The notes below the pieces were generated by a model. The model was given only the letters and a program-made list of their open reading frames with translations. It made no database searches and was not told where the DNA came from. From assembly GCA_029239875.1 (NCBI GenBank), contig JARBUD010000005.1, positions 1-64,000 of the forward strand: 64,000 bases of DNA, in the 5' to 3' direction. Below are positions 11,579 to 20,307 of the stretch, one piece after another. This stretch comes from Xanthobacteraceae bacterium (GTDB taxonomy: Bacteria > Pseudomonadota > Alphaproteobacteria > Rhizobiales > Xanthobacteraceae). The translations under genes were made by a program, and so were the position numbers. Position 1 is the first letter of the stretch, and each line of letters starts with the position of its first letter.

Positions 11579-12574
11579 GTGAACGCCGCCCGCCTGTGCC
11601 TGTACGCCGCCCTCGCCCTCCTCGCCGCCGCGGCGCCCGCCGCCGCCCAGACCTACGGTCCACAGCTTGAAGGCTTCGACTATCCCTACCCGCTGAAGCG
11701 CTTCGACTTCACCTCGCAGGGCAAGCCGATGTCGATGGCCTATATGGACATCGCGCCGAGCGGCACGGCGAACGGGCGCACCGCGGTGCTGCTGCACGGC
11801 AAGAACTTCTGCGGCGCCACCTGGGAAGGCACGATCAAGGTGCTGAGCGAGGCCGGCTTCCGCGTCGTGGTGCCCGACCAGATCGGCTTCTGCGCCTCGA
11901 CCAAGCCGGACGCCTACCAGTTCAGCTTCAACCAGCTCGCCGACAACACCAGCAAGCTGCTCGCCTCGCTCGACATCGGCAAGGCGACCGTCATCGGCCA
12001 TTCCATGGGCGGCATGCTGGCGGCGCGCTACGCGCTCAGCTTCCCCGACGCGACCGAGAAGCTGGTGATGGTCGATCCGCTCGGGCTGGAGGACTGGAAG
12101 GCCAAGGGCGTGCCCTACGCCACCATCGACCAGCTCTACCAGCAGGAGCTCAAGACCAGCTTCGATTCCATCAAGGCCTACCAGCTCAAGTTCTACTACA
12201 ACGGCCAGTGGAAGCCGGAATATGACCGCTGGGTCGCCATGGCCGCCGGCCTCTATGGCGGGCCGGGCAAGGAGATCGTCGCCCGCAACCAGGCGCAGAC
12301 CTCCGACATGATCTACACCCAGCCGGTGCTCTACGAATTCGGCGCCGTCCGCGTGCCGACCCTGCTCATGGTCGGCGCCCTCGACAGGACCGCGCCCGGT
12401 GCCAACCGCGCCGCGCCGGAGGTGGCGAAGACGCTGGGCAACTATGCCGAGCTCGGCAAGCAGGCGGCGAAGGCGATCCCCGGCGCCCGGCTGATCGAGT
12501 TCGAGAAGCTCGGCCACTCGCCACAGATCGAGGCGCCGGAGGAATTCCACAAAGCATTGATGGGCGCACTCTGA
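11579..12574 (+). CDS. Secreted alpha/beta hydrolase
   Basis: Alpha/beta-hydrolase-fold enzyme, 331 residues, substrate unknown. From the GTG at 11579 (GGAG ~10 bases upstream) it begins with a clean signal peptide: NAARLCLYAALALLAAAAP then AAAQ. An alternative GTG at 11537 adds 14 unrelated residues ahead of the signal and is less likely. The fold markers are the oxyanion segment LLHGKNF, nucleophile elbow GHSMGG (serine near residue 142), an aspartate in GALDRTAP and the histidine in LGHSPQIEAPEEF. The mature protein is probably periplasmic. It stands alone between a palindromic element and the DHFR-like gene. Confidence 0.85.
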   Translation: MNAARLCLYAALALLAAAAPAAAQTYGPQLEGFDYPYPLKRFDFTSQGKPMSMAYMDIAPSGTANGRTAVLLHGKNFCGATWEGTIKVLSEAGFRVVVPDQIGFCASTKPDAYQFSFNQLADNTSKLLASLDIGKATVIGHSMGGMLAARYALSFPDATEKLVMVDPLGLEDWKAKGVPYATIDQLYQQELKTSFDSIKAYQLKFYYNGQWKPEYDRWVAMAAGLYGGPGKEIVARNQAQTSDMIYTQPVLYEFGAVRVPTLLMVGALDRTAPGANRAAPEVAKTLGNYAELGKQAAKAIPGARLIEFEKLGHSPQIEAPEEFHKALMGAL

Positions 12575-12639
12575 ACCTCTGGTCGCGGCGCCCGCGGCCG
12601 GCCATGCTCGCCCTCCTTCGAATCGACGGGAGCGCGCTC

Positions 12640-13170
12640 ATGGGCATCATCCGCGGCTTCATCGCCGCCAGCCTCGACGGCTACATCGCCGACCGCGACG
12701 GCGGGATCGGCTGGCTGACGCCGTTCGACGGCGTCGACTACGGCTATGCCGGCTTCATCGCCGAGATCGGCACGGTGGTGATGGGCCGCACGACCTATGA
12801 CGACGTCGCCGGCTTCGAGGGCGGCTGGCTCTATGCCGGCAAGCGCGCCCTCGTCGTCACCTCGCGGCCGCTGGCCGGCGCCCCCGCCGGCGTCGAGGCG
12901 TGGCGCGACGGCGTGCCGGCGCTGATCGATCACCTGCGGGAGCAAGCGCAGGCCAGCGACGACGTCTGGGTGATCGGCGGCGGCGGGCTGCAGGCGGCCT
13001 TCATCGCCGCCGGCGCGCTCGCCCGGCTCGACCTGTTCGTCATCCCCGTGCTGCTCGGCGGCGGCGTTTCGCTGTTCCCGCCGGGCGAGACGCCTTCGCG
13101 CGGCCTGACGCTCGAAGAAACCGAAAGCTACGCCAACGGCATGGTGCGGCTGCGCTACGCGCTGACCTGA
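12640..13170 (+). CDS. Dihydrofolate reductase family protein (RibD C-terminal-like)
   Basis: 176-residue cytoplasmic protein of the RibD C-terminal / DHFR-like reductase family, often annotated as YyaP/YwjB-like; the substrate is unknown. It begins GIIRGFIAASLDGYIADRDGG, has the NADPH-site words VVMGRTTYDDV and ALVVTSRPL, the glycine run VIGGGGLQAAF, and LPVLLGGG-type FVIPVLLGGGVSLFP. The ATG at 12640 with GGGAG seven bases upstream is preferred to an ATG at 12604, which would add 12 unconserved residues. It ends four bases before the stop of the convergent GNAT gene. Confidence 0.87.
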   Translation: MGIIRGFIAASLDGYIADRDGGIGWLTPFDGVDYGYAGFIAEIGTVVMGRTTYDDVAGFEGGWLYAGKRALVVTSRPLAGAPAGVEAWRDGVPALIDHLREQAQASDDVWVIGGGGLQAAFIAAGALARLDLFVIPVLLGGGVSLFPPGETPSRGLTLEETESYANGMVRLRYALT

Positions 13171-13174
13171 CGCC

Positions 13175-13711
13175 TCACGCCGCCGGCGCGTGGCGGGAAA
13201 AATCCTTGCGCACCGCGCCGCGCACCTCGTCCAGGGCAAGGCCGTCCATCACGAAGGCCAGTACCCGGTGCGGGTCCACCGGGCCGGGCAGGCTCACCTG
13301 GCCGCCCGGCACGCGCTGGAAGCCCATGCGGCCATAATAGGGCTCGTCGCCGACCAGCAGGACCAGACGCGCCGCGCCGGGCCGCCCGGCATCGGCGCGC
13401 GCGGCGTCGAGCGCCCGCTCGACCAGCCGCCGGCCGATGCCGTGCGAGCGGAAGGGCGGCTCGACGGTGAGCGGACCGAGCAGCAGGCCGGGCACCTCGC
13501 CGACGAGGACCGGGGTCAACCGTACCGAACCCACCAGCATGGTGCCGATATAGGCGGTGAAGGAGAGGTCGCGCCGGTGCGGGTTGCTCTCGCGCAGCCG
13601 GTAGGCGGTGCGGGCGAAGCGGCCGGGCCCGAAGGTGCGCGCCACCAGCCGCTCGATCGCGGCGTCGTCGGAGGGATTCTCGGGCAGAAGGGTGATGGAA
13701 AGCTCGGTCAT
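13175..13711 (-). CDS. GNAT-family N-acetyltransferase
   Basis: 178-residue acetyltransferase (COG3153 type), acetyl acceptor unknown. The acetyl-CoA loop is RSHGIGRRLVERALDAAR (R-x-x-G-x-G/A), preceded by LLLGPLTVEPPF; the C-terminal part LVGDEPYYGRMGFQRVPGG is the usual predicted-acetyltransferase ending. The ATG at 13711 is the natural start; the longer frame up to 13807 lacks conserved residues. It is convergent with the DHFR-like gene and divergent from the second GNAT. Confidence 0.9.
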   Translation of the reverse strand: MTELSITLLPENPSDDAAIERLVARTFGPGRFARTAYRLRESNPHRRDLSFTAYIGTMLVGSVRLTPVLVGEVPGLLLGPLTVEPPFRSHGIGRRLVERALDAARADAGRPGAARLVLLVGDEPYYGRMGFQRVPGGQVSLPGPVDPHRVLAFVMDGLALDEVRGAVRKDFSRHAPAA

Positions 13712-14012
13712 GATGGGTCTCGGACGCTCAATACTCGGCAGGCACGCCGCCGCACCGAGCGTCCGCGCCTCACGGCCGCCGGCGGGCAGAAAAGGACAGG
13801 CACGCACGCGCGCTGGCGCGGCGGGCTCGCTCGTCTCGTCGTCGCTGGGCCGGCATCCGGATCATCGGGAGCTTCCTCGAAAGTGGGGCGCCCGATAGCA
13901 CAGCGCGGAGAAGAGGTCGAGAGCGGGCGTGGCCTCGACCGGATCGACGCCGCGTTACAACCCTGGACGAAGCGGCATAGGATAGAGCCGTCCCTCCTCG
14001 TCCGTGATCTTC
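13712..14012. other. Divergent intergenic region between two GNAT genes
   Basis: 301 bp without a supportable gene. It must hold the promoters of the two divergent acetyltransferase genes. Several reading frames cross it, but none has a ribosome binding site or protein-like composition. No strong palindrome or known sigma-factor signature was recognised. Confidence 0.6.
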
Positions 14013-14555
14013 ATGTCCGCCGATATCGACGCCATCACCCTGCGCCCCCTCGCCACCTCCCCGGAAACCATCGCCGCGCTGAGCACCCTCCTCGTCGAGA
14101 CGGTCGCCGCCGGCGGCTCGGTGAGCTTCATGCACCCGCTCAGCCATGAGGACGCCGCCGCCTTCTGGCGCGGCTCGCTGGAAGCGGCCGCGCGCGGCGG
14201 GCGCGTGGTGCTCGGCGCCTATGCCGGCGAGGCGCTGATCGGCACGGTGACGCTGCTGCTCGACCTCCCGCCCAACCAGCCGCACCGGGCCGAGATCGCC
14301 AAGATGATGACGCTGCCCGCCCATCGCGGCCGCGGCGTCGCCCGGGCGCTGCTGCGCGAGGCCGAGGACATCGCGGCGGCGCGTAGGCGCACGCTGATCG
14401 TGCTCGACACGGCTGCTGAGGAAGGCGCTTCCGGCTTCTACGAGAAGCTCGGCTATGTCCGCGTCGGCGAGATCCCCGACTTCGCGCTGAAACCCCATGG
14501 CGGCCTCACCGGCACGCTGATCTACTTCAAGCGCCTCGCGCCTGCGGCCGCCTGA
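14013..14555 (+). CDS. GNAT-family N-acetyltransferase
   Basis: 180-residue acetyltransferase of unknown acceptor. The acetyl-CoA-binding segment is AEIAKMMTLPAHRGRGVARALLREAEDIA (key RGRGVA near residue 108), followed by LIVLDTAAEEGASGFYEKLGYVRVGEIPDFAL, the standard strand 5 to C-terminal pattern. This resembles aminoglycoside-type or stress-related GNATs of soil alphaproteobacteria, but resistance cannot be inferred. The ATG at 14013 was chosen over a GTG three codons earlier. It is divergent from another GNAT gene. Confidence 0.9.
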   Translation: MSADIDAITLRPLATSPETIAALSTLLVETVAAGGSVSFMHPLSHEDAAAFWRGSLEAAARGGRVVLGAYAGEALIGTVTLLLDLPPNQPHRAEIAKMMTLPAHRGRGVARALLREAEDIAAARRRTLIVLDTAAEEGASGFYEKLGYVRVGEIPDFALKPHGGLTGTLIYFKRLAPAAA

Positions 14556-14567
14556 GCGGCGCCCGCT

Positions 14568-14583
14568 TTAACCATTCCGAGTC
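14568..14583. promoter_or_regulatory. CtrA-type half site and GANTC site before the diguanylate cyclase
   Basis: TTAACCAT at 14568-14575 matches the CtrA half-site known from Caulobacter, and GAGTC (GANTC, the CcrM methylation word) follows at 14579-14583. Both lie ~100 bp upstream of the diguanylate cyclase start. Each word alone can occur by chance. Their adjacency and the sciP gene two kilobases downstream make cell-cycle control plausible. Confidence 0.35.
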
Positions 14584-14677
14584 GATACATGCGCAGGCGG
14601 ATGTTTCCGCGCCCGCAATAGGTTAATTTCATGCCAGCGCGCGGCTGCGGACCGCGTGCGGGGAGCGTGCAGGCATC

Positions 14678-16582
14678 ATGGGCGAAGACCATCCATCGAC
14701 CGGGGCGTCGCCGGGCCGTTTCGGCCGCCAGCTCGCGGTCTTCGGCCTCGCCGTCGGCTGCCTGCTGGCGATCGGCGTCGGCATCGTCCTCATCGAGTTC
14801 CGCCATGCCGCGATCCACCGCGACGAACAGGAGCTCAAGCGCATGGCGCTCGTGCTGGCCGAACAGGCCGAGCGTGCGTTCCAGTCGCTGGAAGCGGCGC
14901 AGACCGGCCTGCAGCAGGAGATGCGCAACCAGGAGATCGATACGCAGGAGGAGTTCCGCGACCAGAAGAACGACGCCGACATCCACGCCTCGCTGCGCCA
15001 GCGCATCGAGGGCCTCGCCCATGTCGACCTCCTCGCGCTGATCGACGACCAGGGTCACGTGGTCGGCCATTCGCATCCCCTGCCCATGCCCGACGGCAAT
15101 CTGTCGAACCGCGAATTCTTCACCGTGCTGCGCGACGGGCCGGCCGACGCCCGCTACATCTCCGCGCCGCTGACCGATCCGGACGGCACGGTGTGGACCG
15201 TCCACATTGCCCAGCGCGTCACCGGCCAGGACGGTGCGTTCCTCGGCGTGGTGCTCGGCGCGGTGCGGCTGCCCTATTTCGAGTCGCTCTACGGCACGGT
15301 CGCCGCCACCTCGGGCGACGTCATCTCGCTCGTCCATGGCGACGGCGACGTGCTCGCCCGCTATCCCGCGCTGCCCGGCCGCCCGCAGGACGGCGCCACC
15401 AATCCGCTGGCCGCGTCGCAGAAGGCGCCGGCCGTGCCCGCGGGCGAGATGGAGCATCTCGGCATCACGCCGCACGACTTCACCGCAGCGCACAAGCTGG
15501 AGAAATATCCCATCGAGGTGCGGGTCAGCCGCGCCGCCCATGAGGTGCTGCGCGGCTGGCACCAGGAGGCGCTGGTGATTGCCGCCGGCGCCGGCCTGGT
15601 CGAGCTCGGCCTCGCCGGCATCGTGCTGCTCGGCGTGCGGCAGATCCGCAGCCAGGGCCGGCTCGCCCATGCCGAGCGCGAGCGGCGGGTGCAGGACATG
15701 CGCTTCGCCACCGCCATGGAACATCTGAGCCAGGGCGTGTGCATGCTCGACCGCGAGGGCCGCGTCGCCGTGGTCAATCCGCGCCTGCGCGAGATGCTGT
15801 CGCTGCCGGCCGGGCAGCCCCTGAGCGGGCTGAGCCTGGGGCAGTTCGCCCGCATGGCGGTGGCGGCGCACGCGGTGACGCCGGCCGATCTGCGCTATCT
15901 GCGCCGCGCCGTCAGGCAGCTCCCGGAGGCGCGGCCGGCCTCGATCAGCTGGCATCTGGCGGATGGACGGATCTTCGTCGTCGAAGTCGACTCCACCCCC
16001 GACGGCGGCTGGCTGGCGACGCTGGAGGACGCCACCGAGCGCCACCTCGCCGAGGCGCGCATCTTCCATCTCGCCCATCATGATCCGCTCACCGGCCTCG
16101 CCAACCGCACGCTGTTCTCCCAGCGCCTGAGCGAGGCGATCGCCCGTGCGGGCGCCGGCGTGCCGGGGGCGCTGCTGCTGATCGACCTCGACCGCTTCAA
16201 GCGGGTCAATGACGAGTTCGGCCATCCGGTCGGCGACGCCCTGCTCGTCGCCGCGGCCGAGCGGCTGCGCGTCTGCCTGCGCGAGGGCGACCTCGCGGCC
16301 CGGTTAGGGGGCGACGAATTCGCGGTGATCCAGGCCGGCGGCACCCAGCCGGACGGCGCGCGGGCGCTCGGCGCCCGGCTCGTCGCCACGCTCGGCGCAC
16401 CCTATGAGCTCGATGGAAATCGCCTGGAGGTCCGCGCCTCGGTCGGCACCGCCGTCATCGGTTCCGGCGACGACACGCAGACGCTGATGCGCAAGGCCGA
16501 CCTCGCGCTCTACCGCGCCAAGGACGGCGGCCGCGCGCGCCATGTGCTGTTCGGCGAGGAGGACGCCTCCTCGCTCCAGTGA
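14678..16582 (+). CDS. Membrane sensor diguanylate cyclase (dCache-PAS-GGDEF)
   Basis: 634-residue enzyme making cyclic di-GMP from GTP. Helices at ~19-41 and ~296-318 bracket a periplasmic sensor of the double-Cache type (LSNREFFTVLRDGP, VWTVHIAQRVTGQDGAFLGVVLG). A cytoplasmic PAS domain (~345-460, HLSQGVCMLDREGRVAVVNPR) leads to the GGDEF domain (~465-630). The active-site motif is exactly GGDEF (residues 544-548), and the inhibitory I-site RxxD is present as REGD five residues before it, so activity with product feedback is expected. The ATG at 14678 was chosen for the Met-Gly-Glu start before the first helix. Upstream lie a CtrA-like half site and a GANTC site. Confidence 0.93.
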   Translation: MGEDHPSTGASPGRFGRQLAVFGLAVGCLLAIGVGIVLIEFRHAAIHRDEQELKRMALVLAEQAERAFQSLEAAQTGLQQEMRNQEIDTQEEFRDQKNDADIHASLRQRIEGLAHVDLLALIDDQGHVVGHSHPLPMPDGNLSNREFFTVLRDGPADARYISAPLTDPDGTVWTVHIAQRVTGQDGAFLGVVLGAVRLPYFESLYGTVAATSGDVISLVHGDGDVLARYPALPGRPQDGATNPLAASQKAPAVPAGEMEHLGITPHDFTAAHKLEKYPIEVRVSRAAHEVLRGWHQEALVIAAGAGLVELGLAGIVLLGVRQIRSQGRLAHAERERRVQDMRFATAMEHLSQGVCMLDREGRVAVVNPRLREMLSLPAGQPLSGLSLGQFARMAVAAHAVTPADLRYLRRAVRQLPEARPASISWHLADGRIFVVEVDSTPDGGWLATLEDATERHLAEARIFHLAHHDPLTGLANRTLFSQRLSEAIARAGAGVPGALLLIDLDRFKRVNDEFGHPVGDALLVAAAERLRVCLREGDLAARLGGDEFAVIQAGGTQPDGARALGARLVATLGAPYELDGNRLEVRASVGTAVIGSGDDTQTLMRKADLALYRAKDGGRARHVLFGEEDASSLQ

Positions 16583-16611
16583 CAAGACTGGCCGGCGCGG
16601 CGCCCCAAACG

Positions 16612-16637
16612 AAAAGGGCCGGGCAGATGGCCCGGCC
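16612..16637 (-). terminator. Rho-independent terminator of sciP
   Basis: On the minus strand, GGCCGGGC-CATCT-GCCCGGCC forms an 8-bp GC stem (16617-16637) followed by CTTTTCGTTT. It lies 30 bp beyond the sciP stop. On the plus strand no T tract follows, so it serves sciP rather than the diguanylate cyclase. Confidence 0.75.
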
Positions 16638-16666
16638 GCTCGTCAGTCGAATTTAGGCGTGCCGGC

Positions 16667-16942
16667 TTACTGCCGGTACTGCTGAATGCGGGTGGTACGC
16701 AGGCCGGCAAGACCGTGCCGGTCGATAGAAGCCTGCCAGGAAAGAAACTCTTCGGTGGTCAACGTATAGCGGTTGCAGGCTTCCTCGAGGCTGAGGAGCC
16801 CGCCACGGACGGCGGCGACGACCTCCGCCTTGCGGCGGATAACCCACCGCCGGGTGTTGGACGGGGGCAGGTCGGCAATGGTCAGCGGACTTCCGTCCGG
16901 CCCGATTACATATTTCACCCTCGGGCGGTAGGGCTCTGTCAT
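16667..16942 (-). CDS. sciP: SciP (DUF1153), CtrA-antagonising transcription factor
   Basis: 91-residue DNA-binding protein that in Caulobacter binds CtrA and blocks CtrA-activated transcription in G1. The sequence is the near-invariant family signature: RPRVKYVIGPDGSPLTIADL, RRWVIRRKAEVVAAVRGG, LLSLEEACNRYTLTTEEFLS, and the C-terminus GLAGLRTTRIQQYRQ. I use the ATG at 16942; a TTG at 16957 would add five residues (MSERN) seen in some homologues, so the start is uncertain. Monocistronic, with a terminator just beyond its stop. It marks the host as an alphaproteobacterium with the CtrA cell-cycle circuit. Confidence 0.96.
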   Translation of the reverse strand: MTEPYRPRVKYVIGPDGSPLTIADLPPSNTRRWVIRRKAEVVAAVRGGLLSLEEACNRYTLTTEEFLSWQASIDRHGLAGLRTTRIQQYRQ

Positions 16943-17235
16943 GTTACGCTCACTCAATACACACGACCAATGACAGCAGCATATCTGGCGAGTTTTAAAT
17001 ATTCTCCTAAGCGAATCACGTATCGGTGAGCGTGAACTGGTGGCGGCTTCGTTAATATTTACGCAGGACTTTGTTTACCCTTCATGCCGCAACGGCAGCA
17101 TTACCCGGATGGGGCGCTACGCCGGGTGGTTACATCCATCGCCGAAGTCGGGGAAAGCGCAGGGTTCATAGAACGGCCATCCTGTCCTATATAGGGAGGC
17201 ACCCTGCGCAGACCGTAGCCGCCCGTACCTGGTCC
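16943..17235. promoter_or_regulatory. sciP/mnmA divergent promoter region
   Basis: 293-bp region, AT-rich around 16995-17070. It contains a CcrM-type site GAATC (17013-17017) and TTAA words near 16996 and 17053. I could not find a full TTAA-N7-TTAA CtrA box. It must carry the sciP promoter on the minus strand and the mnmA promoter on the plus strand. The mnmA frame is open through part of it but lacks a plausible start. Confidence 0.45.
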
Positions 17236-18423
17236 ATGATCCGTCTCGACGATACATCCCGCCCCCCGAGCCAGACGCGCGTCGTCGTCGCGATGTCCGG
17301 CGGCGTGGATTCCTCGGTCGTCGCCGCGCTCTATGCAAAGGCGGGCTACGACGTGGTCGGCGTGACGCTGCAGCTCTACGACCATGGCGAGGCGATGCAT
17401 CATCGCCCGGGCGCCTGCTGCGCGGGCCAGGACATCTATGACGCCCGCACCGTGGCCGAGAAGCTCGGCATCCCGCACTACGTGCTCGACTATGAGAGCC
17501 GCTTCCGCCACGCGGTGATCGAGCGCTTCGCCGACGCCTATGCGGCCGGCGAGACGCCCATCCCCTGCGTCGACTGCAACCGCACGGTCAAGTTCCGGGA
17601 CCTCTTGGAGACCGCGCGCGACCTCGGCGCCGACATCCTCGCCACCGGCCACTACGTCACCAGCCGCGCGCTGGAGGGCGGCCGCCGGGCGCTGTTCCGC
17701 CCGCTCGACGAGAGCCGCGACCAGAGCTACTTCCTCTATGCCACCACGCAGGAGCAGATCGACATGCTCCGCTTCCCGCTCGGCGAGACCACTAAGCCGG
17801 AAGTGCGGGCGCTGGCGGAGGAGTTTGGCCTCAAGGTCGCCGACAAGCCGGACAGCCAGGACATCTGCTTCGTGCCGAACGGCCACTACACCGCCATCGT
17901 CGAGAAGCTGCGCCCCGAGGCGGCCGAGCCGGGCGAGATCGTGCATCTCGACGGCCGCGTGCTCGGCCAGCATGCCGGCGTGATGCGCTACACCATCGGC
18001 CAGAGGAAGGGCCTCGGCATCGCCGCCTCCGAGCCGCTCTACGTGGTCGGCATCGATGCCGGCCGCCGCCGCGTGCTGGTCGGCCCGCGTTCGGCGCTGG
18101 GCGTCTCGGCGATCCGCATCGACGAGGTGAACTGGCTCGGCGACGAGCCCTTGGACGCGGCGGCCGATGCCGGCCGCGACATCCATGTGAAGGTGCGCTC
18201 GGCGCGCGCGCCCGTCCCCGGCCATCTCGCCCGCGCGGGCGACGGCGGCATCGAGGTGCATCTGTCGAACGCCGAGGAAGGCGTGGCGCCGGGGCAGGCC
18301 TGCGTCTTCTACGAGGACGACGGCGCCGGCGCGCGGCTGCTCGGCGGCGGCGTCATCCGTCGCGCGCGGGAACCTTTCACCGCGCTGACACGTGACATGG
18401 AGATGATGGCGCGTTCGGCGTGA
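17236..18423 (+). CDS. mnmA: tRNA-specific 2-thiouridylase MnmA
   Basis: Thiolates uridine 34 of tRNA-Lys, -Glu and -Gln. The 395-residue protein has the ATP-pyrophosphatase loop SGGVDSS (residues 21-27), the catalytic cysteine region [17 protein letters not shown], the substrate loop [11 protein letters not shown], and the second redox cysteine in [13 protein letters not shown]. The C-terminal PUA-like and beta-barrel domains are complete ([23 protein letters not shown]). The ATG at 17236 is the first start giving a normal N-terminus; the frame stays open 165 bases upstream without family-like sequence. Confidence 0.96.
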   Translation: MIRLDDTSRPPSQTRVVVAMSGGVDSSVVAALYAKAGYDVVGVTLQLYDHGEAMHHRPGACCAGQDIYDARTVAEKLGIPHYVLDYESRFRHAVIERFADAYAAGETPIPCVDCNRTVKFRDLLETARDLGADILATGHYVTSRALEGGRRALFRPLDESRDQSYFLYATTQEQIDMLRFPLGETTKPEVRALAEEFGLKVADKPDSQDICFVPNGHYTAIVEKLRPEAAEPGEIVHLDGRVLGQHAGVMRYTIGQRKGLGIAASEPLYVVGIDAGRRRVLVGPRSALGVSAIRIDEVNWLGDEPLDAAADAGRDIHVKVRSARAPVPGHLARAGDGGIEVHLSNAEEGVAPGQACVFYEDDGAGARLLGGGVIRRAREPFTALTRDMEMMARSA

Positions 18424-18470
18424 GTCGACTGCGCCTGCAACGGCAAGCTGGGCCTAAGGGGGGACCAATC

Positions 18471-19154
18471 ATGACCACCGATCTCGACCGCTCCACCGTC
18501 GAGGAAGCCTATGCGCGCTGGGCTCCGGTCTATGACGTGGTGTTCGGCGCCGTCTTCGAGGCCGGCCGCAAGGCGGCGATCAAGGCGGCGGAGCGGATCG
18601 GCGGTCGCATCCTCGAATTCGGCGTCGGCACCGGCATCGCCCTGCCCAATTACAGGCGCACCAACCGCCTCGTCGGCGTCGACATCTCCGAGCCCATGCT
18701 GCAGAAGGCGCGCGAGCGGGTGGAGAAGGAACGGCTCGACCATGTCGAGGGGCTCTGCCTGATGGACGGCGCCCATATGGGCTTCGCCGACAATTCCTTC
18801 GACGTCGTCATCGCCCAATTCGTCATCACCGTGGTGCCGCAGCCCGAGGAGACGCTGGACGAGATGGCCCGCGTGCTGAAGCCCGGCGGCGAGATCATCC
18901 TGGTCAACCATCTCGGCGCCGAAGACGGCCCCCGCGCCGCCTTCGAGAAGTGGTTCGCCCGACGCGCGCGCAAGCTCGGCTGGCGCCCGGAATTCCAGTT
19001 CGCGCGCCTGCGCAACTGGGCGGTGCAGAACGGCACCGTCGACCTCCCCGTCGCCAAGGATGTCGGCCTCGGCATGTACACCATGGTCCGCTTCCGCAAG
19101 CGCAGCGAGGCGGAAGTGGCCGGGGCGGTCGAGGGCGTGAAGCTGGCGGGTTAA
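18471..19154 (+). CDS. Class I SAM methyltransferase, probable phosphatidylethanolamine N-methyltransferase (PmtA-like)
   Basis: 227-residue UbiE-like methyltransferase. The SAM motif I is ILEFGVGTGIALP (near residues 45-57), motif II NRLVGVDISEPML, then SFDVVIAQFVITVVP and RVLKPGGEIILVNH. The start YARWAPVYDVVFGAVFEAGR and the segment FEKWFARRARKLGWRPEF match, from memory, rhizobial PmtA proteins that methylate phosphatidylethanolamine towards phosphatidylcholine. Other small-molecule substrates remain possible. The ATG at 18471 follows AAGGGGGG; the frame also opens at a GTG overlapping the mnmA stop, but that adds 17 unconserved residues. Confidence 0.82.
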   Translation: MTTDLDRSTVEEAYARWAPVYDVVFGAVFEAGRKAAIKAAERIGGRILEFGVGTGIALPNYRRTNRLVGVDISEPMLQKARERVEKERLDHVEGLCLMDGAHMGFADNSFDVVIAQFVITVVPQPEETLDEMARVLKPGGEIILVNHLGAEDGPRAAFEKWFARRARKLGWRPEFQFARLRNWAVQNGTVDLPVAKDVGLGMYTMVRFRKRSEAEVAGAVEGVKLAG

Positions 19155-19157
19155 CGC

Positions 19158-19256
19158 CGTCATCCCGGCCGCAGCGAAGCGGAGAGCCGGGATCGGTTCC
19201 CAATTTGAGAGCGGCACGCGATCCCGGATAGGACCTGCGGTCCTTCCGGGATGACG
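19158..19256. repeat. Dispersed palindromic element, type B (GTCATCCCGG...CCGGGATGAC)
   Basis: Starts CGTCATCCCGG and ends CCGGGATGACG, with internal arms GCCGGGATCG and CGATCCCGG. It fills the gap between the convergent PmtA-like and YqjG-like genes. A second copy lies at 51818-51906. It is a typical small intergenic palindrome and could serve as a bidirectional terminator. Confidence 0.75.
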
Positions 19257-19263
19257 TCGGTGG

Positions 19264-20238
19264 TCATGCCTTCTGCCACCCCAGCTCCGGCCCCACCGGC
19301 ACGATGCCCGTCGGGTTGATGGTCTTGTGGCTCTCGTAATAGTGCCGCTTGATGTGGGTGAGGTTCACCGTCTCGGCCACGCCCGGCAGGGCGTAGAGGC
19401 TCTTCAGGAAACGCGACAGGTTCGGGTAATTCGCGATGCGGCGGATGTTGCACTTGAAGTGGCCGACATAGACCGCGTCGAAGCGGATCAGCGTGGTGAA
19501 CAGGCGGATGTCGGCCTCGGTGATGGTCTCGCCCATCAGCCATGAGCGGGCGGACAGGCGCTCTTCCAGCTCGTCCAGCATCGCGAACAGCGCCCGCACC
19601 GCCTCCTCATAGGCCGCCTGCTTCGTCGCGAAGCCGGCCTTGTAGACGCCGTTGTTCACCGCGTCGTAGACGCGCGCATTGAGCGCGTCGATCTCCGCGC
19701 GCAGCTCCTCGGGATAGTAGTCGTGGCCGTCGTCGGTGAAGGCGCCGAAGGCGGCGTTGAACATGCGGATGATCTCCGCCGATTCATTGTTCACGATGGT
19801 GCCGCGCTTGCGATCCCACAGCACCGGCACGGTGACGCGGCCGGAATAGGCGGCGTCGGCCTGCGTGTAGACCTCGTAGAGCCGCTGCTTGCCGAGCACG
19901 CTGTCCTCGGTCGCGCCCTCGCTGCGGCGCGCGGCATGGTCGGCGAAGACCCAGCCTTCCTCGCCCATGAACGGATCGACGACGGAGAAGGAGACCACGC
20001 CGTCCAGCTTCTTCAGCTTGCGCATGATCAGCGTGCGGTGCGCCCAGGGGCAGGCATAGGAGACGTAGAGGTGGTAGCGCCCCGCCTCGGCCTCGAAGCC
20101 GCCCTCGCCCGTCGGGCCGGGCGTGCCGTCAGGCGTGATCCAGTTGCGGAAGCTGGTGACGGTGCGCACGAAGCGCCCGCCCGTGCTCGCCGTGTCGTAC
20201 CATTTGTCGACCCATTTGCCTTCGACCAGCAGTCCCAT
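19264..20238 (-). CDS. yqjG: Glutathionyl-hydroquinone reductase (YqjG/EcGST-Xi type)
   Basis: Xi-class glutathione transferase that reductively removes glutathione from glutathionyl-hydroquinones. The 324-residue length is diagnostic. The active-site motif is SYACPWAHR with cysteine at residue 63. The thioredoxin-fold part continues VTVPVLWDRKRGTIVNNESAEIIRMFN, and the helical domain contains LMGETITEADIRLFTTLIRFDAVYVGHFKCN, a family hallmark. Start ATG at 20238. It lies 70 bp downstream of phnN on the same strand but is not obviously part of phosphonate metabolism. Confidence 0.94.
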   Translation of the reverse strand: MGLLVEGKWVDKWYDTASTGGRFVRTVTSFRNWITPDGTPGPTGEGGFEAEAGRYHLYVSYACPWAHRTLIMRKLKKLDGVVSFSVVDPFMGEEGWVFADHAARRSEGATEDSVLGKQRLYEVYTQADAAYSGRVTVPVLWDRKRGTIVNNESAEIIRMFNAAFGAFTDDGHDYYPEELRAEIDALNARVYDAVNNGVYKAGFATKQAAYEEAVRALFAMLDELEERLSARSWLMGETITEADIRLFTTLIRFDAVYVGHFKCNIRRIANYPNLSRFLKSLYALPGVAETVNLTHIKRHYYESHKTINPTGIVPVGPELGWQKA

Positions 20239-20307
20239 GCGCGCCTCCTTGGCCTCACGGATGGGATACCCCTGCCCCGGTCGCGAGGAAAGGGAGGCGC
20301 GGCCGGC

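Noticed and set aside
16995-17070. A full CtrA box (TTAA-N7-TTAA) before sciP
   Set aside because: TTAA words are present but none has the correct spacing; only a GANTC site could be named.
19158-19256. A small non-coding RNA or transposon remnant in the palindromic gaps
   Set aside because: The sequences match the dispersed palindrome families and carry no promoter, transposase fragment or target duplication that I can see.
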